DNA of 64,000 nt from Homarus americanus (lineage: Eukaryota > Arthropoda > Malacostraca > Decapoda > Nephropidae). Position 1 is the first letter of the stretch. The number at the start of each line of letters is the position of its first letter. Of the stretch, positions 13,401 through 24,129 are shown piece after piece. A program made the translations under genes and the position numbers. The notes under the pieces are model-generated. The model was not told the DNA's origin and searched no databases. It worked only from the letters and a program-made list of their open reading frames with translations. The DNA lies in contig NW_024735554.1 of the NCBI RefSeq assembly GCF_018991925.1, positions 2,993,670-3,057,669 on the forward strand. Direction: 5' to 3'.

Positions 13401-15563
13401 AATACACGTGCATTAATACCACACAGGTTTATTAGCCACACATGTGTCATGCACGGTATATTAATACACACAGGGTACAGCCACACCAGCCATTAATACA
13501 CACAGGTACCATTAATACGATTTATTAATACAGGTAGAATGTACCTTTGGGTATATTATTACACAGGTACATTAATACACACAGGCATTAATACACACAG
13601 GTATATTAATACACACAGGTACATTAATACCTGGTACGATATTTTGGTTTATTATTACACACATGTATATTATTACCTGGTATATTAATACAGGTATTAA
13701 TACTGGGCGATATGCCACGGTACGTTAATACACTGGTACATTAATACACGGTACATTAGCCACACACAGTACATTAATACACAGGTTTATTAGCACGTTA
13801 TATATTAATACAGGCATATTAATACACACAGGTACATTAATACACGGTACATTAATACAGGTATATTAATGCAGTGCATTAATACACTGGTTTTATTAAT
13901 ACACACAGTGATAATACACAAAGTACATTATACGCGGGTTTATTAATACACACAGGTATATTATACACACAGGTTTATTAATACACACAGGTACATTAAT
14001 ACCTGGTATTAACACACAGGTACAGTAATACACACCAGGTTTGTAATACACACAGGTACATTATTACTACATTATTACACGGGTACATTAATACACACGG
14101 GTACGGTATTACATTAATACACACGGGTTTATTAATACGCAGGTATATTAATACTGGTACATTAATACACAGGCGTATACCTGGTTATTAATACACAGGT
14201 ACATTAATACACAGGTACGTTAATATACTGGTACGTTAATACACACAGGTACATTATCTTTGGGTATGTTAATACACACAGGTATATACGTGCAGTAATA
14301 CCTGGTTTATTAATACACACAGGTTTATTAATACACAGTACATTAATACACACAAGGGTTTAATACCTGGGTTTTGATAATACACACAGGTACATTAATA
14401 CACACAGGTACATTAATACACACCAAGGTACGTTAATGCCACTGGTACATTAATACACACAGGTACATTAATACACGGGTTTGTGTACACAGGTATATTA
14501 ATACACACAGGTACACATTAATACACGGTGCATTAATACACTGAGTTTATTAATACACACGAGCACATTAATACACAGGTACATTAATACACACCAGGTA
14601 CGTTAATACACACAGTACATTAATACGCAGGTGTATTAATACACACAGGTATGTGTACACAGGTATTAATACCAGGTTATTAATACACACAGGTTCTCAG
14701 CCACAGGTACGTTAATATACGGTACATTAATACCCACTACAGTTTATTAATACCACGGGATTTGATATTACACCAGGTACGTTAATACACGGGTTTATTA
14801 ATACTGGTACATTCAATACTGGGTACATTAATACACAAGTACGTTAATACCTGAATTTACATTAATACACACAGGTACATTAATACACACTGGTTTATTA
14901 ATACACACAGGTGATAATACTGGGTTTATTAAGCCACGGGTACGATAATACACAGATTTAATATACTGAACATTAATACCTGGTGCGATATTTTACAGGT
15001 ACATTAATACACTGGTTTGATAATACACACAGGTACGATAATACACACAGGTACGATGTGCACAGGTTTATTATTACACAGGTACATTATTTTACACAGG
15101 TTTGTGTACACAGGTACGATAATACACGGTTTATAATACACTGGGTGCGTTAATACACGGGTTTATTAATACACGGTATATTAATACACACAGGTATATT
15201 AATACACACAGGTATATTAATACACAGGTACGTTAATACACACAGGTACATTAATACACAGGTACGTTAATACACTGGGTTTGTTAATACACAGGTTTGA
15301 TATTGCGGTACGTTAATACACGGGTTTATTAATACACCTGGTACGTGTACACAGGTTTGATAATACACACTGGTGCATTAATACACTGGGGTTATTAATA
15401 CCTGGGTGTATTTTAGACATATTAATACACAGGTATATTAATACACGGGTACGTTAATACCTGGTACATTAATTTTGGGTACATTAATACACACAGGTAT
15501 ATTAATACACACAGGTACATTAATACACACAGGTACATTAATACACACAGGTAAATTAATACA
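4406..15563. repeat. 11-kb satellite-like array of an 18-bp unit
   Basis: The unit ggtacattaatacacaca recurs without a break for about 11.2 kb, on the order of 600 copies. Cleanest stretches are around 5100-5470 and 15470-15550. Elsewhere units vary in a limited set of ways: gtgc or gttt for gtac, ttattttgg for ttaatacacacagg, aatacctgg for aatacacacagg, and tagccaca for taatacaca. Because 18 is a multiple of three, short frames of the type INVPVC or LMYLCV appear on the minus strand and are artefacts. No unrelated sequence longer than a few tens of bases is seen inside the array. Confidence 0.95.
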
Positions 15564-15620
15564 TAGAAAGTCTAACTATTATTTTTATGTTAAGTGTCAG
15601 TAAAATATCATTAGGTATAT

Positions 15621-15691
15621 GTCCCGGAAATCGAACCAGCGACTCGAAACTGACGTAATCGAGTGCCGTATCCCCTTCGCCACGGCACCCC
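15621..15691 (-). ncRNA. tRNA-like sequence, probably a SINE head or tRNA pseudogene
   Basis: Read on the minus strand, this 71-nt segment contains a good internal polymerase III A box (TGGCGAAGGGG) near its 5' end. About 40 nt later it has a near-consensus B box (GGTTCGATTTC, one T too many). The ends GGGGTGCC and CCGGGAC do not form a clean acceptor stem and the anticodon arm is unclear, so a functional tRNA is unlikely. A tRNA-derived SINE with an AT-rich body in the flanks (about 15692-15780) is the better reading. No other copy of this exact sequence was seen in the window. Confidence 0.55.
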
Positions 15692-15839
15692 GCCATATAT
15701 AACTATAATATACAACTAATTCGCTTTTACTATAATATATAACTAAAATCCTTTATATTATAAGAAAAATACATGAATGATTAAACTAACGCAGACAACT
15801 GGTTTACTTTTTTATATAACTTGATTCTATGTTTATTAC
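15692..15839. other. AT-rich stretch next to the tRNA-like sequence
   Basis: Contains the near-repeated motif tataactataatata twice (about 15696-15760). It may be the body of the SINE. No gene is seen. Confidence 0.4.
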
Positions 15840-15896
15840 GTGTGTGTGTGTGTGTGTGTGTGTGTGGATGCGTGTGTGTGTGTGTGTGTGTGTGTG
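15840..15896. repeat. (GT)n microsatellite, two blocks
   Basis: GT runs at 15840-15866 and 15871-15896 separated by gatgc. Confidence 0.95.
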
Positions 15897-16275
15897 GGAC
15901 GACAGCCTTATGTTAGGATATAAGAAGAAACACTGAATGGTTGTGTGTTTTGAACAAGATAAGAGACAGCCCTGGAGTGCACGCCTGGGGGTGAGGGAGG
16001 GTATGCAGGAAGGTGAGGGGAGGGAGTGAGGTAAGGAAGGAAGGAAGGAAGGAAGTGGGGAAGGTGAAGAAGAGGAAGACTGGAATATATATCCGTGGGA
16101 GGAGGAAAACTTGATGATAAAGAAGAGGAAAACAACGAAGGAAGAAGACATTATAACTCAGAGAAAGAGATTAAGAGAAAACAATTGAAAATATCATAAA
16201 TTCGTAATCATTGAGACTGAGGCTAAAATGGCGACTGAACTGCACTGAGACTCGACTGTGGTTTCAGTCATAACG
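15897..16275. other. purine-rich unannotated stretch with a (GGAA)n run
   Basis: The plus strand is strongly purine-rich, with a ggaa run at about 16033-16055. The minus-strand open frames here are low-complexity Ser/Pro/Leu and are not credible genes. Confidence 0.6.
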
Positions 16276-16358
16276 TAGAGAGAGAGAGAGAGAGAGAGAG
16301 ATTGGGATTAGGGAAGTTTGAACGATAAAAAACGAATGAAAGAGAGATAGGAGGGTGA

Positions 16359-16411
<53 letters not shown>

Positions 16412-16467
16412 TTGACTAGAAGTTTGGAACGATAAAAAACGAATGAAAGAGATAGAGGCAAAGAGAA

Positions 16468-16526
<59 letters not shown>

Positions 16527-16580
16527 ACCCTGACGGTATTTGTGAAGAAATGTGGAACGATAAAAATGGAGAAGAAAAGG
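16276..16580. repeat. three-copy duplication containing (GA)n tracts
   Basis: GA tracts lie at 16276-16301, 16366-16405 and 16466-16523. Each is followed or preceded by a copy of the motif aacgataaaaaacgaatgaa (16320, 16427) or its diverged form aacgataaaaatgg (16556). A unit of roughly 107-120 bp including a GA tract has therefore been tandemly copied. Confidence 0.8.
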
Positions 16581-17297
16581 AAGTGACGGTGTAATGTGAC
16601 GGGGAAGTGACGGTGTAATGTGACGGAGAAGTGACGGTGTAATGTGACGGAGAAGTGACGGTGTAATGTGACGGAGAAGTTATAATGTGACGGAATTATG
16701 TGATGGGGAAGTGACGGAATAATGTGACGGGGAGGTGACGGAATTATGTGACGGAATAATGACGAGAAGTGACGGTAATGTGACGGAATTATGTGATGGG
16801 AAGGACGGTAATGTGACGGGATGACGGAATTATGATAAGACGGAATAATGACGGGAAGTGACGGTAATGACGAAGTGACGGTAATGTGATGGGGAAGGAC
16901 GGTAATGTGACGGAATTATGTGATGGGAAGTGACGGAATAATGACGGGAGGTGACGGAATTATGACGGAATAATGTGACGAGGAAGTGACGGTGTAATGT
17001 GACGGGAAGTGACGGTAATGTGACGGAATTGGATGGGAAGTGACGGAATTATGTGACGGGAAGTGACGAATTATGTGATGGGGAAGTGACGGAATAATGT
17101 GACGGGAAGTGACGGAATTATGTGATGGGGAAGTGACGGAATAATGTGACGGGAGGTGACGGAAATTATGTGACGTTGTAATGTGACGGGAAGGTGACGG
17201 TGTAATGTGAAGGAAGTGACGGAATAATGTGACGGGGAGACGGAATTATGTGACGGGAAGTGACGGAATAATGTGACGGGCAATGTGACGTTTTTGA
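16581..17297. repeat. minisatellite, about 24-bp unit
   Basis: Units built of gacggtgtaatgtgacgg plus gaagt, with a second sub-family gacggaataatgtgacgg. Many copies carry 1-4-base deletions. Confidence 0.9.
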
Positions 17298-17327
17298 CGG
17301 GGAAATGACAGGGTGCGAACTTGTGAC

Positions 17328-17351
17328 CACACACACACACACACACACACA
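17328..17351. repeat. (AC)n microsatellite
   Basis: A short uninterrupted AC run between two minisatellites. Confidence 0.9.
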
Positions 17352-17386
17352 ACAGACACTCACTCTGACAGGCGAACACGACCAGT

Positions 17387-19972
17387 TTACGACCACACGA
17401 CCAGATAACAACCATACGACTACCTGGGACCACGACCACCTGGGACCATACGACCATCTGGGACCATACGACCACCTGGGACCATCCGACCATCTGGAAC
17501 TATACGACCACCTGGGACCATACGACCATCTGGGACCATACGACCATCTGGGGACCATACGACCAATCTGGGACTATACGACCATCTGGGACCATACGAC
17601 CACCTGGGACCACACGACCACCTGGGACCACACGACCATCTGGGACCACGACCACCTGGGACCATACGACCATCTGGGGACCATACGACCATCTGGGACC
17701 ACACCACCTGGGACCACACCACACTTGGGACCACATGACCTTCTGGGACCATACAACCATTTGGGACCATACGACCATCTGGGACCATACGACCATCTGG
17801 GGACCACACCACCTGGGACCACACCACCACCTGGGACCATTGGACATCTGGGACCATACGACCATCTGGACCACACCACCTGGGACCACACCACCACCTG
17901 GGACCATACGACCATCTGGGACCATACGACCACCTGGGACCATACGACCACCTGGGACCATACGACCATCTGGGACCACACCACCACCTGGACCACACCA
18001 CCTGGGACCACACCACCACCTGGGACCATACGACCATCTGGGACCACACGACCATCTGGGACCACCCACCTGGGACCACACCACCACCTGGGACCATACG
18101 ACCATCTGGGACCATACGACCATCTGGACCACACCACCTGGGACCACACCACCACCTGGGACCATACGACCATCTGGGACCATAACTACCATACGATTGG
18201 GACCAATGACCATCTGGGACCATACGACCATCTGGGACCACACCACCTGGGACCACACCACCACCTGGGACCATACGACCATCTGGGACCATACGACCAT
18301 CTGGGACCATATGACCATCTGGGACCATACGACCCTGGGACCACACCACCTGGACCACACCACCACCTGGGACCATACGACCATCTGGGACCACACGAAC
18401 CACCTGGGACCATACGACCATCTGGGACCACACGACTACCTGGCACCACACTACCAGTTTACGACCACACCACCACCTGGGACCACACCACCACCTGGGA
18501 CCACACCACCACCTGGGACCATGACCATCTGGGACCATACGACCATCTGGGACCATACGACAACCTGGGACCATACGACCACCTGGGACCATACAACCAC
18601 CTGGGACCATACGACCACCTGGGACCATACGACCATCTAGACCATACGACCATCTGGGACCATACGACCACCTGGGACCATACACCATCTGGAACCATAC
18701 GACCATCTGGGACCATACGACCACCTGGGACCACATACGACCATCTGGGGACCATACGACCACCTGAGACCATACGCCCATCTGGACCATACGACCATCT
18801 GGGACCATACCACCATGGGACCATACGACCATCTGGGACCATACGACCATCTGGGACCATACGACCACCTGGGACCATACGACCATCTGGGACCATACGA
18901 CCACCTGAGACCATACGCCCATCTGGGACCATACGACCATCTGGGACCATACCACCACCTGGACCATACGACCATCTGGGACCATACCACCACCTGGGAC
19001 CACATGACCACCTAGGACCACACGACCATTTGGGACCATACGACCATCTGGGACCACACGACTACCTGGCACCACACTACCAGTTTACACCACACCACCA
19101 CCTGGGACCACACCACCACCTGGGACCACACCACCACCTGGTCCACTTGACCACCTGGGACCAACACCATTTGGGACCAACACCACCATCTGGGACCACG
19201 ACCACCTGGGACCACACCACCACCTGGGACCACAGACCACCTGACCAAGACCATTTGGGACCATACGACCATCTGGGACCATACGACCATCTGGGACCAC
19301 ACGACCACCTGGGACCACACCACCACCTGGGACCACACCACCACCTGGGACCATACGACCATCTGGGACCATACGACCATCTGGGACCCCTACGACCACA
19401 TAGGACCATACGACCACCTGGGACCCATGACCATCTGGGACCATACGACCACATAGGACCATACGACCATCTGGGACCATATGACCATCTGGGACCATAC
19501 GACCATCTGGGACCACACCACCACCTGGGACCACATGACCACCTAGGACCATACGACCATTTGGGACCATACAACCATCTGGGACCATACGACCATCTGG
19601 GACCATACGACCATCTGGGACCATACGACCACCTGGGACCACACGACCACCTGGGACCATACGACCACCTGGGACCACACGACCACCTGGGACCATACGA
19701 CCATCTGGGACCATACGACCATCTGGGACCATACGACCACATAGGACCATACGACCATCTGGGACCACACCACCACCTGGGACCACATGACCACCTGGGA
19801 CGACACCACCACCTGGGACCACACGACCATCTGGGACCATACGACCATTTGGGACCATACGACCATCTGGGACCATACGACCATCTGGGACCACACGACC
19901 ACCTGGGACCACACCACCACCTGGGGCCACACGACCAACTGGGACCACACCACCAACTGGGACCACACCACC
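17387..19972. repeat. minisatellite, 18-bp unit, open in all reading frames
   Basis: About 140 copies of catacgaccatctgggac-type units, with common variants cacaccaccacctgggac and catacgaccacctgggac, plus shorter 15-17-bp units. The unit has no stop codon on either strand, so uninterrupted frames of nearly 900 codons (plus) and 550 codons (minus) overlap across the array. One plus frame reads GPYDHL, TTTWDH and GTIRPS in turn because single-base indels shift the phase. Such switching is incompatible with selection for a protein. Single-copy islands recur inside, for example ctaccagtttacgaccacac near 18452 and a diverged form near 19076. Confidence 0.92.
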
Positions 19973-19976
19973 AGAA

Positions 19977-21282
19977 CACAATGGAGCGTCAATAGAGGCT
20001 CTTGATCACAATGGAGCGTCAATAGAGGCTCTTTGATCACAATGGAGCGTCAATAGAGGCTCTTTGATCACAATAGAGAGTCAATAGAGGCTTTTGATTA
20101 CAATAGAGAGTCAATAGAGACCTTGATCACAGTAGAGTCAATAGAGGCTCTTGATTACAATAGAGCGTCAATAGAGGCTCTTTGATCCAATAGACGTCAA
20201 TAGAGGCTCTTGATCACAGAGCGTCAATAGAGGCTCTGATCACAATAAGAGTCAAAGAGGCTCTGATCACAATAGAGCATCAATAGAGGCTTTACAGTAG
20301 AGCGTCAATAGAGGCTCTTTGATCACAATAGAGCGTCAATAGAGGCTCTTTGATCACAATAGAGCGTCAATAGAGGCTCTTTGATCACAATAGAGCGTCA
20401 ATAGAGGCTCTTTGATCACAATAGAGCGTCAATAGAGGCTCTTTGATCACAATAGAGCGTCAATAGAGGCTCTTTGATCACAATAGAGAGTCAATAGAGG
20501 CTCTTTGATCACAATAGAGGTCAATAGAGGCTCTTGATCACAATAGAGAGTAAATAGAGGCTCTGATCACAGAGAGCTCAATAGAGGCCTGATCACAACA
20601 GAGAGTTAATAGAGGTTTTGATCACAATGAGCCAATAGAGGCTTTGATCACAATGGAGCGTCAATAGAGCCTTGATCACTGAGCGTCAATAGACTTTGAT
20701 CACAATAGAGCATCAAAGAGGTTATTTGATCACAATAGAGCGTCAATAGAGGCTCTTGATCACAAAGAGCGTCAATAGAGGCCTTGATCACAATAGAGAG
20801 TCAATAGAGGTTCTTGATCACACTAGGCGTCAATAGAGGCTCTTTGATCACAATAGAGAGTCAATAGAGGCTCTTGATCACACTAGGCGTCAATAGAGGC
20901 TCTTTGATCACAATATAGAGTCAATAGAGGCTCTTTGATCACAATAGAGCGTCAATAGAGGCTCTTGATCACAATAGACGTCAATAGATGCTCTTGATCC
21001 AATAGAGCGTCAATAGAGGCTCTTGATCACAATAGAGGCAATAGAGGCTCTTGATCAATAGCGTCAATAGAGGTTTGATCAAAGAGAGTCAATAGAGGCT
21101 CTTGATCCAATAGAGCGTCAAAAGGCCTGATCACAAAGACGTCAATAGAGGCTCTTGATCCAATAGAGCGTCAATAGAGGCTCTTTGATCACAATAGAGA
21201 GTCAATAGAGGCTCTTTGATCACAATAGAGAGTCAATAGACGTTTGAAAAGAGCGTCAATAGAGGCTCTTTGATCACAACGG
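19977..21282. repeat. minisatellite, 31-bp unit (GATCACAATAGAGCGTCAAT...)
   Basis: About 42 units of gatcacaatagagcgtcaat followed by agaggctcttt. Best-preserved copies are around 20310-20480. Variants have agag for agcg and shortened units. It abuts the preceding 18-bp array without spacer. Confidence 0.93.
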
Positions 21283-21364
21283 AGTGCTATCATCAGGCAG
21301 TCACTCGCCACTCAGCTGTGAGACTGATGAAAAAAATGTTGATTGAAATATTAACTTTTGATTG

Positions 21365-21411
21365 CGTGTGTGTGTGTGTGTGTGAATGTATACCTTTCAC
21401 ATACACTACAT

Positions 21412-21458
<47 letters not shown>
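21365..21458. repeat. (GT)n and (CA)n microsatellites
   Basis: A GT run at 21365-21384 and, 28 bp on, a CA run at 21413-21458. Together they can fold into a long GT/CA hairpin. Confidence 0.93.
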
Positions 21459-21461
<3 letters not shown>

Positions 21462-21539
21462 CGCTTGGTCCATATCGATAACCAATAAGTAATCTGACTT
21501 ACAAATTGCCACATAAAGCTGTTATTGACGCAAACTGTC

Positions 21540-21700
21540 CCACCTTACCAACAACCTCTGCTAACAACCCTTGCTAACGACTCTCTATAACAATCCCTGC
21601 TAACAACCTCACTTATAAACCTTCAATAACAACACTTTATCACTACCCCGCTAACAACCCTCGCTAACAACCTCCCTCTCATAACTCCACACTACTACTA
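21540..21700. repeat. degenerate ctaacaacc repeat, left of the LINE
   Basis: About ten loose copies of gctaacaacc with variable spacers. The same motif recurs on the other side of the LINE (23222-23306), suggesting that the LINE inserted into, or beside, this repeat. Confidence 0.7.
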
Positions 21701-21714
21701 CTTTGCTGTCACTC

Positions 21715-23222
21715 GGAATTGAGTATGACGATCATCCAGCTAAGATCCAATGGTATGAGTCATTAAGGATGTCACGGTCGTTGGTGAGCTCTGAGGTGAC
21801 TAAAGAGGCCGATACGGGACCGGCAGAGTCGTTCTCAGATGTTGCACATGTGGAGGGCTCCATCTAGTGCGGGAGGGGCGGCGGCAGCCTTCTTTCTGCG
21901 TTGGCGCTTGTCTGCCTCGGTTTCCAGTCGGGCTAACTCTAAAGTATTGACACCTTCTCGTGTGGTGCTCCTCCAAACGTTACGGCGTGGAGTAATCGTC
22001 TCCCATGTGAGGGGGTCAGAGTTACGATGTGGAGTAATCGACTCCCAGGTGAGGGGGTCGATTTGGCACTTTTTCAGGTTTGTCTTAAGATTATCCTTAT
22101 ACCTTTTCAGTTGCCCACCGGCGTTACGTTTACTATTCGTTAGGTGACTGTAAAGTAGCTGCTTTGGAAGTCTACTGTCGTCCATGCTGGTAACATGGCC
22201 AGTCCAACGTAGTTGTTCGTGGATAATGGTAGCCTCGATGCTCCTACAGTTGGTGTCAGTGAGAATACTGGCATTTGTTCTCTTGTCCTCCCAGCCAACT
22301 CGGAGGATGGCACGTAGACTACGTTGGTGAAAGTTCTCAAGTGCCTTGAGGTGCCTCCTGTATGTGATCCATGTCTCACTGCCATATCGCAGGGTGGGGA
22401 GGACCACTGCTCGATATACGTGCAGCTTTGTAGATAATTTTAGCTCCCTACAGCTGAAGACACTGTTTCGGTGTCTGCCAAAGTATTCAGATGCACATCT
22501 GATCCGATGTTGAATCTCTTCATCGATGTCGGCGGTGGTGGACAGGTGGGAGCCGAGATACCGAAAGTGGGTAACATTAGAGAGGGTAGTACCGTTAAGC
22601 TGGATGGTGGAGGTGTGGCTGAACCGGGGGCAGGTTGAAAGAGAATCTGAGTCTTACGCACATTCACCTCAAGGCCGAAGTGTGCGTACGCATCTGCGTA
22701 GGTGTTCAGGATCTCCTGTAAGTCGCGTTCAGTGTGAGCAACAAGGGTGAGGTCGCCTGCATACTGAAGTTCAATAATGGAAGCTGCCGGCACCTTTGTT
22801 CCTGCCTGGAGTCGTCTTATGTTGAAAAGACCCTTCACCCGGTACTCGATGTTCACCCCACCAGCTAAATTGGCACTGGCACGAGTAAGGAAGGCAGTCA
22901 AGAAAATGGAAAAGAGTTAGTTCCAGTACACACCCTTGTTTAACCCCTGTTTGGATGGGGAAGAACTCAGACTGGGTGCCATTGTGCCGGACACTGCCGT
23001 TCATCCCGTCGTGGAGTTGCCTCACAATGGCGCCAAAAGTTTGGTGGACACCCAAACGGCTGAGGGTCCACCAGAGGGTTTCCCTGTTGACTAAGTCGAA
23101 GTCCTTGGTTAGGTCGATGAAAGCCATGTACAGGTCACGATGCTGTTCTCTGCACTTTTCCTGTATCTGGTGGGCAGCAAAAATCATGTCAGCGGTGCCA
23201 CGTGATGGTCTAAAGCCACAAC
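21715..23222 (-). mobile_element. 5'-truncated, decayed non-LTR retrotransposon (LINE)
   Basis: The minus strand reads in order: reverse-transcriptase core (about 23218-22900), the palm continuation (about 22860-22440), the C-terminal region (22407-21835) and a terminal Cys/His motif (to 21772). The 5' side stops inside the RT domain and passes directly into a ctcattaaacatcactaac tandem repeat, the usual appearance of a 5'-truncated LINE. No endonuclease domain is present. The 3' untranslated part probably extends to about 21715. No clear poly(A) or target duplication could be identified because both flanks are repetitive. The clade is not assigned: the sequence resembles elements often annotated simply as endonuclease-reverse transcriptase in invertebrates. 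Confidence 0.85.
21772..23222 (-). pseudogene. LINE reverse transcriptase remnant with frameshifts and a nonsense mutation
   Basis: The 5' part carries GFRPSRGTADMIF and motif A as LYMAFIDLTKDFD (the usual A of AFD is D here). It continues with the QTGVKQGCVL motif B. The catalytic YADD box has become YAGD in ELQYAGDLTLV (about 22758), so the polymerase is dead. The frame changes near 22860 and again near 22430. The C-terminal section includes SETWITYRRHLKALENFHQR and WTGHVTSMDDSRLPKQ. A 14-residue stretch beginning DPLTWE is tandemly duplicated (21980-22064). The frame then meets TGA at about 21835 where the second Cys of a terminal Cys2-His2-like motif is expected. The motif resumes after the stop as ERLCRSRIGLFSHLRAH and ends at 21772. 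Decay is moderate, indicating an old but recognisable copy. Confidence 0.85.
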
Positions 23223-23306
23223 CCTCATTATTAAACATCACTAACAACCCTCATTAAACATCACTAACAACCCTCATTAAACATCACTAACAACCCCTCA
23301 TTAAAC
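23222..23306. repeat. 23-bp tandem repeat at the truncated end of the LINE
   Basis: Three to four copies of cctcattaaacatcactaac plus aac. The first copy is fused to the RT sequence, which fixes the truncation point at about 23215-23225. Confidence 0.85.
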
Positions 23307-23367
23307 ATTTGGATCCCGAGGCGTGATGTCATGCAAGGTTTGTGGTGAATCATGATCAAGGGACTGT

Positions 23368-23370
<3 letters not shown>

Positions 23371-23415
<45 letters not shown>

Positions 23416-23469
23416 GACCGTAAATAAATAACTCCTGTTGACGCTACACTTAGAAACCCTGTAGGCATC

Positions 23470-23538
<69 letters not shown>

Positions 23539-23552
23539 GTGTGTGTGTGTAC
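23371..23552. repeat. (GT)n, (GA)n and (TG)n microsatellites
   Basis: A GT run at 23371-23413, a GA run at 23473-23535 and a short TG run at 23536-23552. Confidence 0.95.
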
Positions 23553-23872
23553 CAAGTAAACACAACATGTCCTGTAAAAAACAATTAAAAAACAACCACA
23601 ACAACAAATACAACCACAATAATAATAAAATAACATTAGTTTTTTTTTGCTGGAACAGAAAATAAGACCGGGATATAAACACAGTAAAAACAGGAATATC
23701 ACCTGGGTAAAGGCAGGCAAACTGGAATCATACCTGGAATAAAGACACGATAAATTTGGAATTTTCCTGGAATATAAAGCGATAAAACGGGAATCATTGC
23801 TGAATGCACAAACGGAATGGGAATGTTAGCTGGAATACAAATGTTGAGGCAGTACTGGGTCTATTGTTTGTG
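23553..23872. other. unannotated stretch with loose tggaata repeats
   Basis: About 23690-23840 shows several loose copies of ctggaatanaaa and cgggaat. No gene is seen. Confidence 0.5.

Positions 23873-23873
<1 letters not shown>

Positions 23874-23962
<89 letters not shown>
23874..23962. repeat. (GT)n microsatellite, 89 bp
   Basis: A long perfect GT run. Confidence 0.97.
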
Positions 23963-23965
<3 letters not shown>

Positions 23966-24129
23966 AAGGTAATTATCATGATTAATTAAGGCATATTTAA
24001 TTTGTGTCATTAATTAATTAGATGATCGTTGGTAGATTGATTGCCTGTTTCATTAATATTATAAATATTTAATTTTCTTTATTGGCTAAGTGTCTGTGGA
24101 ATTTGTAATGATCAATAGCTCAAATACTG

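Noticed and set aside
17305..19995. A roughly 900-codon plus-strand frame and several overlapping minus-strand frames of 160-550 codons
   Set aside because: They lie wholly in an 18-bp tandem repeat without stop codons. Indels shift the peptide repeat between three phases, and both strands are equally open, so there is no sign of protein selection.
21839..23257. Plus-strand frames across the LINE
   Set aside because: They are antisense shadows of the minus-strand RT sequence.
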